A stretch of DNA of 64,000 nt from positions 52,027,103-52,091,102 of the forward strand of contig OX457031.1 in NCBI GenBank assembly GCA_949752745.1, in the 5' to 3' direction. The first letter of the stretch is position 1; each line of letters begins with the position of its first letter. This stretch comes from Protula sp. h YS-2021 (taxonomy: Eukaryota > Annelida > Polychaeta > Sabellida > Serpulidae). A program made the position numbers and the translations under genes. This document shows positions 10,791 through 24,592 of the stretch, piece after piece. A model generated the notes under the pieces. It ran no database searches, was not told the DNA's origin, and saw only the letters and a list, made by a program, of their open reading frames with translations.

Positions 10791-13700
10791 ATGTAAAATT
10801 CACATCACAATGCCATTCTCACAGCCTCCCAGTAGTCATTGCTGCGTCCGTGCAACGGCGATCCGAAGCCCACGGCGTCGACTCGTTTATACTGCAACAT
10901 TACTCTAGTTCTAATTTGGTTTGGATTGATAACGATCATAGACAAAGTCTAAATATATCTCCTTTGACGCAGTGTTAGACCTTAGAAAACAACGTTGGTT
11001 AGACGTTACTTTTGGTCGCTGAGAAAACTCCACTTTCTTCGTTGTCTATGGTGCTTCTTCTTCTTTTTTTTTCAGAATTAACGCCCACGGAGACTTTCTG
11101 TGCGTCTGTTTTTTTCTGTTTCCTCTTGCGTATTGAATAAAAGAAATGTTAGTGCTTTAAGAAATGAAACCGGGATTTGTTTATTTATTTGTAAAATTAA
11201 ATGAATAAAAATATATCGTAAAACATAACAAGTTACACTGCATGGCATATTTTTTTAGAAATCGACTGCAGTGACTTCAGTCAAGCTCCGGGTATAGAAC
11301 GTCGATTTTCACCATCAAATATTATTTAATAGCCTATTTTAGCAACAGAAACCAAAAGAGATATGTGAGTGTAGATATATGGAAAAAGAAAGTCCTGAAA
11401 AAAATAAAGGGAAGAGAGGGAGTGTCTTGAAAATACAAGACAAACTTTTCACAAATATAGTCTCCCTTCCACGTAAGAACATTGGGTGGATCAAATTGCG
11501 CTTGAGAGGTTTGATGCCACTGCAAGAAATCGATATCGATATCATATTGATCAAGTTAAAAATCATAATGGAGAAACTCCAGGAAAAAATGTTGCTTACG
11601 GAATTGCCATCAAGGACTTAAGGCTTATGGCGTGTTCTGTCAGAACATAAGGCGGATGCATTAAGACGGGGCTGCCTTAAGACTAGCATCTTCTTCTGAG
11701 GGGGTTTGAATCCGTCTCGCCCTCCCATACTTTTGCGAAGACGTTGAGTGCTATGGCAAGTGTAGTGTAATACTGAAATAATGTCTGTCTACCTACTGAT
11801 TGAAAAGAGGGGTGCTGCACCCACCCCCCTCCCCTTTCGAAAAACCTGGACCCGTCCCTGTAATAGACTTCCAAATCCCCATGGTTGTTTTTTATTTTTA
11901 ATTACTTCATTATTGAAATAGTGATTGGCAGCTGCTAAGTAACTTTCTGACTACTGATGGACTTTTTCTTGTGGATATGAGACGCTTCCCTTAGAATACA
12001 GATATGTGAATTGGCTTAATAACGTGCTAGTATACGCTCGGGTGGCAACTCTTCAGAAAGGGTCTGGCATTTAGCCGGAGTACGTTATTTCAGATAACAG
12101 TCATGTTCACGAACTATCTCTGCACTGGCTGAATCGAACGCAAAGTACGCAAACCTATCAGTTAATTTAGCCAATAAGCAACTTCTGAACTATGCTTCAT
12201 CAGAAATTATGTTAGAAAAACACAAAATTTAGTAGTAAGTAATTTGATCTTTGACCTATAAAACACCTACAACAAGCAATCACATGGATTATGGATTTTG
12301 ACCTGTAGCATATATTTTTAATTTCTGCGCATTGTAATAGGAACACATTGAAGTCAATGAAACTGGATTTCAAATAGCGTAATGTGATGACGTAGTGCAA
12401 CAACAGCCTCCTTCCTTTTTACCGCAGCTTCTGTTCTGTCGTGCTTAACATTGCCCATGTGTTTTTAAGCCATAACAAATGGGGCTTTTCCATTTTTAAG
12501 AATGATTGACTGGATGGCTTCTGTATCTGTCTGCCTTTAGCTTGTACATTCAGGTGTGTTAACGTATCTTATCACACGTACAGCGGAAAAGAACAACAGC
12601 AATAAACAAATAAAGACAGAGACCACTGGATAAACCAGGTAAAAGCACATAGCAAGAACTATATATCAATATATACATAATTTGGAAATTTTCAGGTTGT
12701 AGACCAAGAAGCCACAACTATCCAATGTGTTAATAATGGTTATCGAGATTCATCACTGCAAATGCAAACGGTGAACGGATTTCATTCGTTGCTATGTGTA
12801 AAGTGCGTTGTCAACCAGCCGACCAATCAGCGTCGGTGCAGTTTCAGATACCTGACTAAATCATAGGGCAGCACAGTTCCAGTAGAACTTGTGATATCAG
12901 CCTTTTAGGTGAGATTCTCAAGATTCTGGTTCTTTTATCGTCACAGTGAAGGTCACGTGATCGAGCATGTATCGATGCCGTTACAAAAGCGACCGGTCAC
13001 AGTCACAGTGTGGCCACTCATACGCTCTGGTGACGTGAGTCGTAAAAGTGTCGACTCGGTCATATCACGGTCAGGTGTACTGTAGCCATGTTTGCTTGAT
13101 GAGGTGTCCTGCCTGTCACGACCCGTGATCGTACCAAGTCTCTGGTCGCCCTTTTTTATATATATTTTCCTTCGATGCAATGCCAACTGTACATTTCTAT
13201 CTCGTTTCTTTGATAATAAGAAACAAAGCAACTATTAAAAACTGCTGCTTTACTAATTTACTACATTGTAGCATGCACGGCCGATTTAACAAAATTGTCC
13301 AAATAGAGCAAAAGAATGCTGTCCTGTTTGAACAAAGGAAACGCACCAGCTGCGTGGAATGCGTGACGCGCATTTACGCCTCTCGTGTTCCGAATGGTAT
13401 GTTCTATGACCTGCTGAAAGATGTCTTTCGTCATAATGACCACCTGTGTCTGCAATACAAATACGGGCTACGGAGTACAATCTGAAGAGCGGCCACATAG
13501 ACACGAAAAGGCTGGGAACGAGAGCCCCTATCCTGTGATTTGTGAAGACAAAAATGGCAGAAAGCCGTGAAAAGGCTCGAGCAGAGACGAATAGTTGATC
13601 TGGGAGGGAAGCGTAGACTGAGGGAGAACCGCTCCGAGCTGACTCGAACGACATGTATTTTCAATCGCAAGATGTGCTTTCAGAATAGGAATGGCATCAC

Positions 13701-14896
13701 ATAACCGCGTCCACAAGACCTGGCGTTTAGTCATAGAAACTGATTAGATACACCACACATCGCATTCATGTGCGGCCGTGCACAAGTGATTTCGTGTCAA
13801 TATAAATATGTAAAAGGGTTTTGAATCTAACAGCGTTTATACTTAAGTATCACAGGAATGTATTACAGTAGAATCACAGAAATATGCGATATAAAATTGG
13901 TTAGGTGTGTTTTTATTAATTATCTGGAATAAAACGGTTGCATAAAATAGTTTTGGAGATTAGATCAGTTGTCGTACCTGTCCGTTTGATGAGATCGATC
14001 GATGAATTACCGCTTTATCAATTTCCCCAGATCAATTGTCGTGGATTTAAGAAAAACATGCTAAAGGTATTGAGGCAGTATACTTCTGAATGTGAAAGTG
14101 ATAAGAAAAAAAGTTAGCAATCCAAAATATTTTCAAAGAAGTTTTTTTATCACTAAAGTGTGGTAATTTTAGAATGCTAGTATTTTGTCTTTATGTAATT
14201 TGCATAAAGCTTACATTGTTCAGTGAACCAGGTATCCGTTGTCTGATGTAGTGTGAGCTGTTATTGAGGTCAGTTTATTATTGAAGAATAACATCTCACC
14301 ATTACAGTGAGTTATCTGATTTTGTTCGATTGTCCAATTTAAAGCAACAGAGAACACAATAAAGTTTACTAAAAACTTGCCTGAAAACACACCGTGCCTT
14401 ATCCTCATTTAATCCACACGATTTCAGGTATAATCACAGTGTTAGATAATGTTTCTTTCATAATGCTTATTTAGAAAATATGTTATTATTACAGCACTAA
14501 TACAACCTCACAGACTAAGGAGGCTGTCACAAAGTTTAAAACAACCATAAATTATTTTACAACCTTCTCATGATTAACCACAATATGTAAAGCATCTTTC
14601 GTCCAAGCATTTTACAGCGCATCATATTTATGGCATTACAGACACAAGAAAACATTTTTTCTACATTTCCGCGTTGCTAGATACGATTTTCGGACACAAC
14701 CAAATACAAAAATAATAACACATCGTGAAATAAAAGTTTATAATAAATACATCAATAAAAAATCTGCATAGATGAAAAAGTCAGCAAAAATTGATTACAT
14801 GTGGGTATATAGGCTTTAAAGCTGTTGTGTGTGTATTGGACTTCAGGTTTACGTAGTCATGAAGTTATATATGTTACAGGAAATTTGTGTATTGAA
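10791..14896. other. No gene seen
   Basis: Intergenic or intronic AT-rich sequence. Overlapping short open frames at 13180-13734 sit in a slightly more GC-rich patch, but none has a recognisable domain or splice structure, so none is called. Confidence 0.4.
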
Positions 14897-15500
14897 AATT
14901 TCAGGCAATTCGTAAACTGCCTGAAATTAGGGACCAGTCAGTTCACGAATTGCCTGAAACTTGTTTTATAAGAGATGTTGAACAAGTTTTGATGTTTCTT
15001 CTATTTATTGCTACATTTCATAGGCAGTTAAAAAACAATTGTTGTATGTACAAGAATTACACGTTCATATTTACATCAATCGTACATCAGAAAATCCGTT
15101 GACAATTATTTTTCATCATAGATTGCATTCATCTACTGATTATTTGAACTAAAACAGCTCACTTCGGAGAGATGTTCCGGAAATTGGGGCCCATAGGACA
15201 ATGTTTTACTCTGGCTATAATTGCAATTATGAAACATGGTCAGGTAAGACACGTATACTAAGACTCCCTATTATATTTCCCAAAGAACATGCCTTAATTG
15301 CAATTATTTCGATTATAAAGAAAGAAATTAACAAATTTGGCTCTGTTAAACATTTAATATTTTGATACAAAAATTGCCTGAAACGTCTTTAGGCAATTTG
15401 TGAACAAAGAACCCTTAAATTTCAGGCAATTCACGAACTGCCTGAAAATTTTAGTCAATTCACCAATTGTCTGACCCCTACAGGTAGTTCACGAACTGCT
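14897..15500. repeat. Dispersed hairpin repeat (TTTCAGGCA..TGCCTGAAA)
   Basis: Two perfect hairpins share one sequence. The first has arms at 14897-14907 and 14918-14928 (11-bp stem, 10-nt loop). The second has arms at 15420-15428 and 15439-15447 (9-bp stem). Half copies occur near 14940-14960, 15372-15410 and 15460-15500. The family word is CAGGCAATTCACGAACTGCC. Confidence 0.7.
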
Positions 15501-17485
15501 TTTAACATATATAAATAGTTATCTAGGTGAAGGCTATGTGAACAATATAAACTTTATTATTTACCATTTTAAACATAGAAGTTAATTCGTGTTATTTGAA
15601 TAACAGAAACGATAAATGTCACAGTTTAAAGGCAAAAACTTTATTTAAGAATGCCGCTAACTACATTAACCAGTAAACTATCAGTTTTATCCCGTGCTGC
15701 TAACTTATGCTAAAGTGTTGTGCTATTATGTGCAACAAAACAACAGCAAAAGCCTCCATTAAAACGTGGATTTTACTGAAGCTTCCATTTTACCATTAGT
15801 TTATTTTTGTCATTTTCAAAACTAAAGTAGGCAACAATGTTTTCATATAGAGCGATCACATTTAAAACCTAATTGTTGTTTTTATCAGAAATGCAGTTGA
15901 ATTAATTGGCCAACCTCAGTTCACTTCATGAAAAAATTGGAGTCAACAAACAAGGATATTTGTTGCTTTTTGAGGGAAAATCTAAGATTTTGAAATCTTA
16001 GTGGATTGACCTTGAGTTACTACTTGTAACAGTCAGTCAAGACAATATGGCGCACATTTTACATAAAACAATCCTCAAGAGTTTTGCACAGCGATAGAAT
16101 CTATCATTAATTAACAAAAGGAAATGAAGAAGGACTTAAAATCTAGTTGTTGAGCTATTACTAAGACAGTAGAACGCATTAAAGATGTACAAAAGGGCGG
16201 CTATTCCTAAACTTAGGAGCTTTAAAATAGAATTCGACCACAAAATGTCCCCGCCCGTCCCTTGCCTCGTGTGTTAGAAATTGTACAGGTTACAAATTCA
16301 GTAAGCTTTCTGATAAAATCGTAGAGCGCCCTGAACTCCGCTTTGCCTCGAAATAGGTGAGAAACATTTTACGTGTGCATTCAATATGATTATTCAAACG
16401 TCCTTTAAATGCAAATGACATGTGATTGATTCTGATTTCCTGTTATTAATATAATTTACGTTCTGACGAGCACATATTCATTGATTTTGTAGAGCAAACT
16501 TTGCCACAGAGGTACCCTCAGCAATGAATTAAAAATTAAAGATGATATGATGCGGTCATTAAAGAAGAACAAAATATATCTGACTGGCAAAATTTCGGCA
16601 TTGAAAAAAGTAAAGGTTGATGTCATTATAAAACCATTTTGTAATGTACTAACCGCTAATTAATGTTTTGTCAAGTAAGTTACATTTCAGAGGGAAAGAT
16701 GGTGCGAAAGAGGAGAGACAGAGAGAGAAAAAAGGCGCGGATAACAGCACAACAACAGTCAGGCTGGGAAAGGATGGGCCAGCATAGCAACAAAAACAAG
16801 TCATTGGTTGATGTTATTAATTATAGATGAACGGAACTAAGCACATATCATAGCAATTTGTAGCAATTTCATATACACTATTAGTGTGGATAAACAACAA
16901 TAATTAAAGCAAGCCAATTTATTTCATTATGCAGGACTCGAATAATTATGGCATTTTATCAAGCTAAATCAGTAATTTATTAATTTAGATGTGAGAGGCA
17001 AGACGCTGTTAGTTACCTTATAAATCCGCCATTCCTTGTTCAGAGACGGCCATTACTACGCTGCTGCCATAAAGCTTCAAGAAACAGCTTTTTAAGGACA
17101 GAAAATATACTTCTTCGCTCCTTTAAAGAGTCAGATTAATTTCAGAGAAAGTTCAAAATTTAAATTCTAAGGATATATGATAGCGTTCGACGTGTAATTG
17201 CAAGAAGCATCTTGGGCGATTAAGTGTAAAAATTGACACGTTCGTATATGAATGCGAATGGGAACAAAACAGATATTGTAACTCCTGTCAATTGCCGTTA
17301 ATCTGTTCTCTGGTAAACGTACAGCATTCATTTCAAATTTCTTAGCTACAACTCCTCAACATTAGGAAGCTGTAACACTGGTATTTTAACAGCTGCATTC
17401 AGTCACGCAGATATAGCAGAAGAAATATCTAATGCCTTTATTGGTCTTAATTGAGGAAGAGACCTGATTAAGTTTTCAAGATGAA
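15501..17485. other. No gene seen
   Basis: AT-rich sequence without a supported gene, RNA or repeat unit on either strand. Confidence 0.4.
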
Positions 17486-17716
17486 ACAAACACAAAGAAT
17501 GAAGAAAACTATTCCTTCTACGAGCTTGACATTAAGATACACATATCGACCTTTAACATATCGGCGTTTTCAGCGAGTTCGTTTTACAACGTTGTCTTTT
17601 ATTTTATGTTTTGATAATATGGCAACTATAGATTCGCGTTTCTTTAACAATAGTGATGGAACAAAGCAGATATCAGATGTGGCTGTTGCTCTCAGTTTTA
17701 TTGCTTTATTAATCTA
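17486..17716 (+). pseudogene. Decayed GPCR fragment, paralogous to the gene at 45933-47507
   Basis: Two pieces of the GPCR coding sequence survive on the + strand. Near 17490-17545 one frame reads YSFYELDIKIHI, matching YSFYDLDIKIHI at residues 30-41 of the intact receptor. From about 17550 another frame reads RPLTYRRF, then FCFD-like and TIDSRFFNN...QISDVAVALSFIALLI, matching the start of TM4 through the start of TM5. The DNA between TM1 and the second intracellular loop is deleted and the frames do not agree. The fragment ends where TM5 would begin. It is a truncated, frameshifted duplicate; what remains could not form a receptor. Confidence 0.7.
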
Positions 17717-17988
17717 AACATCAAACCTCAGGTACCTTCTTTTTTACATTCAAACTACTTACTCCATTTATTGAACCATAAAAGTCACTAGTTCAAGTTA
17801 CATTGCATTGGTAGTAAATTGGCAATTATTTAAAGTCACAACATCGTGCTTGAAGCATACATATTACAGAGAACCCTAGATATTACAGTAAGCAATCCAA
17901 TTATTTATTTTTGGACTTAATGAATCAAATCTTGTTTATATCAAACTTTTCCCTTGTATATTTCCCTTACTGGATGTTGGTATTGGCG

Positions 17989-18068
17989 TGTAATGCAGTA
18001 AGTTGGTAAGACATGTTTCTCGCTACCATGTAATGCAGTAAGTTGGTAAAACATGTATCTCGCTACCA
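17989..18068. repeat. 40-bp direct duplication
   Basis: TGTAATGCAGTAAGTTGGTA plus 20 more bases is present twice, head to tail (17989-18028 and 18029-18068), with two differences between copies. Confidence 0.9.
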
Positions 18069-20878
18069 AAAGATAACTGATTTATGTAACATTGTTTCTC
18101 TAATAAATCAAGTTTTTTTGCTGAAAGTAATATATTTTGCTATTTATTTGCTAATTTTTGTAATCTCCAAATGGCTGACAAAAGTATTAAAACACGAAAA
18201 ATAGTAGACGAGAAAAGACGGCTATACACGTGACGACGAAGAAAATGACGTCAATGATATTGTGTATTTATCTCCTACCTTACGTGCTAACATTCTTAGT
18301 GCTAACAGGAGTCGTTAACAGAAGGTTTCGCAATGATGTCTGGAATATAATGATCGGCTTGACAAAATGATCAAAACAGTAAGAGCATATGATCCTGCAA
18401 CAACAAATAAACACAATCATTGAAGTACTTATGTGATCATTAAAGTTTTCGTTTGTATCCATATGCTTTACTTTATCCCAAAACAATATGTACATGATAA
18501 ACTCACCATGATATTAGAAAGATAATGCCGGATGCTCCAAGCTGAATATGTTGCAAATTAAAATTTAATCTCTAAATTGGCGTACATATTTATCAAAATT
18601 ACATAGGTTGATTATTAGGTTTATTTCCTTGTTTTTGCAGTAGAGCTTTAGAATATCGCAACGTTCAATATTCGTTGCCTGCGAATGCTTAAAGGACATA
18701 ATAAAAAATGCCTTAATAATCAAATATGACATATGTTGCTGTTATAATGAACCAGTTTAAAACTGTTAACTCCTTTCGTGCGAGCACCAACTAATCCTGC
18801 TCCATTTGGCTTGTCTGGTAACAACCAGCAAATTTTGATATTTGGGTTCAATGTAATAATCAATCGATTTGTGTTGGCATGTTCAATGTAATTAAATTTG
18901 GGTTTATAATGAGTCAATCCCTTCGAAATGATAACTATGTAAACAAGTTAGACGTAAAGATTACATGTTTAATCAATTAACCAATTAATCAATTTGAACA
19001 ATTCATTGAATTTAGAAAATTCCTTTAGGAAAGGAGTCTTTGTAGTGTCGATTTACTAAGCTACCTATTTAAAGGTCGTTCAAGTGAATGAGACATATGA
19101 AAGCGTGAACTATCCACTTCAAGATATAATATGAGATGTGATCGATTAGACTACATCAGTTATAGCAATATAATTTATTTAATTTTATCAACTAAATGTA
19201 ATAATGTTGGATTAAATAGTGTCCCCCATTAATTGTGCAGCTGTGTATAGATACTTTACATAGATATCGGAGTGTCCTTTCCAATCTCGTGCTATTTTCT
19301 TGTAAAAGTGCCTGGCAGTAAATGCTGAAGTTGTGTATAGATGTTGGTTATAGTTATCGAACTGGCCTTAACAATCTCACACCATCCATTTTGTTATAAT
19401 ACCAAAGGGTATTTAGTGTCTTTTAATGGAAAGAGTTATCCTACCTGTCAACTTTTTGTTGACATATTGCCGCATTTTATAATGTTATGCAATAGATTGG
19501 CACATTTCATGTTGACTTTTTTTGGTCATAGAAACAATTTAATTGTTAAACTGACAAAAACTAGAATGAAAGTTGATGCATCTATTCGAGTATGTTCTCC
19601 CAATATTCTTACCACTGACAGCGCAAAATTCTGCATACTCTATTCAAATTTAAAACTAGTGTGTATTTCTTCGCAATATCGCATTTAAGTTCTAATTCTT
19701 AGGATGTAACCAACAGTATTAATAAATTACACAAAACTACATTAATAAATTAGAAGAAGTATACTATCAGAAAAAATGACAGATTAATGATCTTTCAAAA
19801 GGATTATATATATTTTGAATTACTCCTGGTTTTCGAGTGCAGACTTCTTGTCACTCTGATGCCTATATGCGTATAAATAATTGATCAATATCTCTAAGTA
19901 ATAAGAAATGATTGAGAACTAAGTTCCTTTTGAACGCTGATAAGAATTTTCTGAAGTAATCAATGGATTTGTCCTTTCCGAAAGATAATTATTTCAAGAT
20001 AATAGACAAAAACATTCTCTAATTATTTGATTGCATTGATAATTTGGGACTTTCCGTACTTTGTTGAATTTGTGCGATATGTTTCAGAAATCGATCTTGT
20101 ATCGATCTTATGAGCATAGATGTAAATGTTATCGGATAGGTGATTGTTGTTTAAAGCAGTTGAGAGAAATACGCACTGATTGTAGGAAATGCGAACTAGC
20201 GAGTTGATGCTTTAAGATGAGATAAGTTGGAATGGACTAAATTCACTACGGCAAAAATGCAGTTATATTAGTAGCACTGTTACTAATAGTTAGTTTGCAT
20301 AAAAGTAGTTGGTAAAACTAAGCATTAAATTCATTAAAAACATTAAATTTCTGAAAAAAATGTTTAAAAGATAAACATTATTTCAAAATAATCATACATG
20401 TGCTAAATATTTTTCCATTGTTCGAGATGCTAATTTTTTTACAATGAAAGTATTGCTTTGTATGCTATTCTCTAGATCGATATTTAGTTATTATTATTTC
20501 AAAAGGTTATATTCTTAAACCTGCGTTCATTTTATTTATCATTTTTAACTTCGTTTGAGAAATACAATCGTTAGAATAAAAGATTGAGTCGAAAGCACTT
20601 GTCAACTTCGAAAACAAATAGGGAATTAATGCCCATTCGTTTTATGAATGCTATGCAAAAACTAATATTTAAAGTGACAGAATAAATGATTTTTGTCAAT
20701 TATGTTGCATTGTTACCCTGTTTTTTATCCTGTTCAAAGGGAATAGTTACAAAATTATTTTTACTTTAAAACTAGACCAAATTAACCCAGTGATTGTTTA
20801 TAAAGCGTTAATTTCATTTTTCAAGTAAATCGAAGGACAACAATTGAAATAACATTCAGACGAACGGAATTAGTATAT
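18069..20878. other. No gene seen
   Basis: AT-rich sequence. Open frames present (for example 19341-19688 on + and 18720-18917 on -) have composition expected of random AT-rich DNA and no domain signature. Confidence 0.4.
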
Positions 20879-21068
20879 GCGAACATTATAGGCATATGCG
20901 AACATCACAGGCATATGCGAAGATTATAGGCATATTCGATCATCATAAGTATATTCAAACGTCATAGCCACATGCAAACATCATAGCCATATACGAACGT
21001 CATAGACACATGCGAACATCATAGACATATGCGAGCGTCATAGACACATGCAAACATCATAGGCATAT
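20879..21068. repeat. 19-bp minisatellite, 10 copies
   Basis: Ten consecutive 19-bp units of the form GCGAACATCATAGGCATAT, degenerate at several positions but constant in length. Confidence 0.9.
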
Positions 21069-24000
21069 GCCAACGTGACGCTGGAGAGCCCTTTGTGGTA
21101 AATTTCCCTTTGTGCTGAGTAGCTGAGTCTGCTAAGGAGAAACGGGTGACAATGCAAGGCTGTGATAGGAAAAATATTTCCGCTATATTCTGTCTTTGTC
21201 CATACGCGGTTATTGTAAACTAGCACTGGTTTGAGATATAGTTTCTTGGAAAGGTGGAAGTGCAAAACTATAGTATATCAGAAAAGAAAAGAAAAAGAAA
21301 ATAAAAGAAAACACGGCGTGAGAGCGGTGCGTGTATGGCGAAGATCTTCCTAACGTAAATTGTTGTGTTCATGAAGTAGGTTGTTGAACCGGTAAACTGT
21401 GGGTTGCCTTTGTCTTTGGTCACAGACTATACCTATTACGTTATCAAAGGGATTTTAGGTGTAATAAGGAGGTTTTGTAGCCATGCCATTTCTGGCCCAT
21501 TCTACATGTCTTAACGCTTAACACCATGGAGCTAGCAAAAAATCACTGAATGTCTCTATGCTGAGGTTAGAGCTGTTTTATCATGGCCTAATGTTTTTCT
21601 GGAGCATGGCCATTAACTGCAATTTGTTTTCTTTTTTAATCAAATCAAGATCAAAGCGTGCTCCTTCACTACATAACAAATAAAATTTAGTGTTACAGTT
21701 CACTGCACTTTTAAGTTTTGTCCTACAGCTTATTAAGCCCAGCAGTCTAGTCGCGTGTGAACTTCTTGTCAATGACTCTATTTGATGTCCTCCCATTTGA
21801 ATTATATTAGCGTTTCCAATCATTAAACCATGACTGCGCACAATTCCACTGGCTCGATGTTTGGAAGAACTATCAAAGTGGAAAGTGCAATGGTGAATTC
21901 AAGTAAAGATTCTCTTCTATTTTAGGGCTGCTTTATGTGTTAATTTCTGTACCTTTATGTACCAACAGTAACCAATTTTAGCCCAATTAAAGATTAGGTT
22001 ACGTTTTTGTTTTAGGTGTAAGGATTTCTAAGGATTCTAAACTGGATGCCTGTTTTATGGTTATCATCTCGTGGTGTACCTGAATATAAACTAAAGCGAA
22101 AGAATAAAGGTATTTGAGCTTACATGTAGACTTTATTATTATATTATCCATGGCTTATTAATATCTCCTAATCTATACATGTCAGATAAACTGATTCATC
22201 ACTAGAAGAAGATATTTTGATGACTCGCGACAATGCCGAGCCTCAAGGCGCTATAACTACACAATTTCTCAACACACAAGTACCTCTGCGCCCTCTGTCT
22301 ATCGAGAGCGATGTGATCGGTGTGCGTAAATATAGCGTCAAATATGGGATAGTTTTCAGCTAGTGACAGGTTTGATAAATATTACTGCACCGGTACACTG
22401 AACCTTATCTACGAGTCGTTTGAGTCGTATATGCCATATTTGAGACGGCTTGTCCATTTTGTTTTTTTTGGTCAGGATGATTTTTTCAGGGATCGCACCG
22501 TGTCTGACAGCCAAGATAGTTCGGATTTACAGTTCAGATTTACCCTTCAGAAGGCTATTGCTGCCGTGTCTACAAAGATGCGTAGCAGCGAAGTTAGCGC
22601 TATCAGCTGATCATGTTACAAAGAAACAGTCCAAAAGATACATAGCTTCGTCGGGGGTTCGAAGCCAAAATTTATATAAAAAATGTAATTTACTCCGAAT
22701 CACACCAGTACAATATTACAAAATGTAGTTGCTGTGAACATTGTACTAAATGCAAAAAAACCCACAGATGTGAGAATGCAAACAAGGTTAAACACAATCA
22801 AGCCCAAAATATCCTGTGCAGGAAGTGAAACATAAATCTGACAGTGTGTATGGTGGTGAATATCAGGATAATAAGTGACCATGGAGGATCATCCAGGGGT
22901 TTACAACAGGAATGCCAGCAAACCCTTCACAACAATGAAAAAGAAACAAGGCCAACGCGTACGATTTCAGATCGACACGGCATCAACGTGATCTATCATT
23001 CTCCTATTTCTGCTAAATTGTAGCGCAAACTATACAACACTTGACTGTGAGCAAACATATCCTGTGCCTTATTTGTGGGTTTCAACCTGCACATTCTAAC
23101 AGAAATTAGAGTATGATTACCTAGCCTGTCTCAGACTGTGTAGCCGGACACAATGTCTTGTAACAGGAATCAGATGGAAACGTATCGTATGAACTTCATA
23201 AACAATTCGAATTGAATGCATGCTGGAGTACATAAATACCAGCGTCCTTTTTAAAGCACAATAAACATGACAAAAGTTACCAGTAATTGCCGGTTTAAGG
23301 CTATTGAAATAATGACGGTTGGGATAACAATTCCTGCGCTCATACCAAGTAGAGGCATTTCAAGGCATTTATCACAACCACTTGTGGGATCGCCGTTGCC
23401 TTTCGAAAATAATATCTCTTAGCAACTACCGTTTAATCTCTTTAGAAAACTGAGAAGAAGACACTGCTTCAGTTAATATTAAAATCAGGAGCTATTAAAA
23501 GTGAATTATTCACATCAAGAAAAAGACTGCTATGATATCTATGGGTCAATGCAGAGTTTTGCCTCTGAGTCCGACGGTACTTTTTCAATATTGAAGTCGT
23601 TCTAGAAGAATTTTACTTTTAAAAGTAGTAAATATTTACTAGCCGTTTGAAAAGAAGCATGAATAAAATTATGCTAAGTTACTATTTCAAAGATAATTTG
23701 AGTGTTAATAATAACCGCGATTCGATCGTTCGAAGATCTGTCGAAGTTCCTCATGTGGTATTTTGTAGCTAAACTGTAGAATCCAAATGTGACAAAGTAT
23801 ACTTAAGAGAATCGGTGCCATCGTGTTTTCCAAGTTAAAATTTATGGGAATGCTTCAATTGTACATTGCGCGTACAAGAAAGAAACTACTGAATCTTGTT
23901 TTCCACCTTAAAATTTACAAAGAATTACGGAAAATGTTTCATTTTGCAAATGGCACGCAAAGAAGGAAACTGGAAGCAATAGCAATGTAAATGGGACGTG

Positions 24001-24527
24001 AGAAGCATTGTTGTCTTTTATTTTACGCTTAACCAATACCAAAATGTTTGGAATAAAAATATAACGATACTTGTAGCCAAGAATATGAGAAAAATGTGCT
24101 TAAAACATTTACAACGACGAAATATCCTTTAATTTTTAATATCTATTTTAATTCAAATCACCGTCTACTGCCGATTTTTAAGAACTGTTTTAGTACGACC
24201 TGCTGGGATGCACCGAGTGTCAGATTCAATGGGCAAAGCTAGGGTAAGTAAAACGAATAACCAAATCCTTATAAACCAGCCAAAACTGCATCAATGCCAC
24301 GGGCAATTATGCTTAGAGATGACAAAGAATTGTAGCTTTGCATAATTTCTCCATTGTGATACCGCATTTTTAATTCTGATCGATTCCATAATTGCTGTCG
24401 CACATAAACAGAATATTAAACCAATATTAACGTTAGATGTTTTTAAAAGAATGCCGAAATTCGTCATTGGCGTTAATCCAACCCACTTAGCTAAGGAAAC
24501 GGGAGCGCACGTCAGTACTCTGCTTAG
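21069..24527. other. No supported gene
   Basis: A - strand open frame of about 100 codons (roughly 21880-21581) has reasonable composition and could be an orphan exon, but I recognise no family and see no partner exon. The remainder is AT-rich with no clear feature. Confidence 0.35.
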
Positions 24528-24592
24528 CACACGGACCCAGGATTTTGGATTACCAAACCAACGGTTTAACCAACTGAGCTGATCGTCAATCC
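24528..24592 (-). repeat. tRNA-like SINE head, degenerate
   Basis: On the - strand the sequence reads GATCAGCTCAGTTGGTTAAA, a good RNA polymerase III A-box context (AGCTCAGTTGG), then GTTTGGTAATCCAAAATCCTGGGTCCG, which resembles a worn anticodon arm and B box. The B box is imperfect and the acceptor stem does not close, so this is a tRNA-derived repeat, not a tRNA gene. Confidence 0.4.

Noticed and set aside
13180..13734. Cluster of overlapping frames on both strands
   Set aside because: No frame shows domain content or conserved features; overlap of frames on both strands fits chance in a GC-richer patch.
21581..21880. - strand frame of about 100 codons as an orphan exon
   Set aside because: Composition is plausible but there is no partner exon, clear splice pair or recognisable family.
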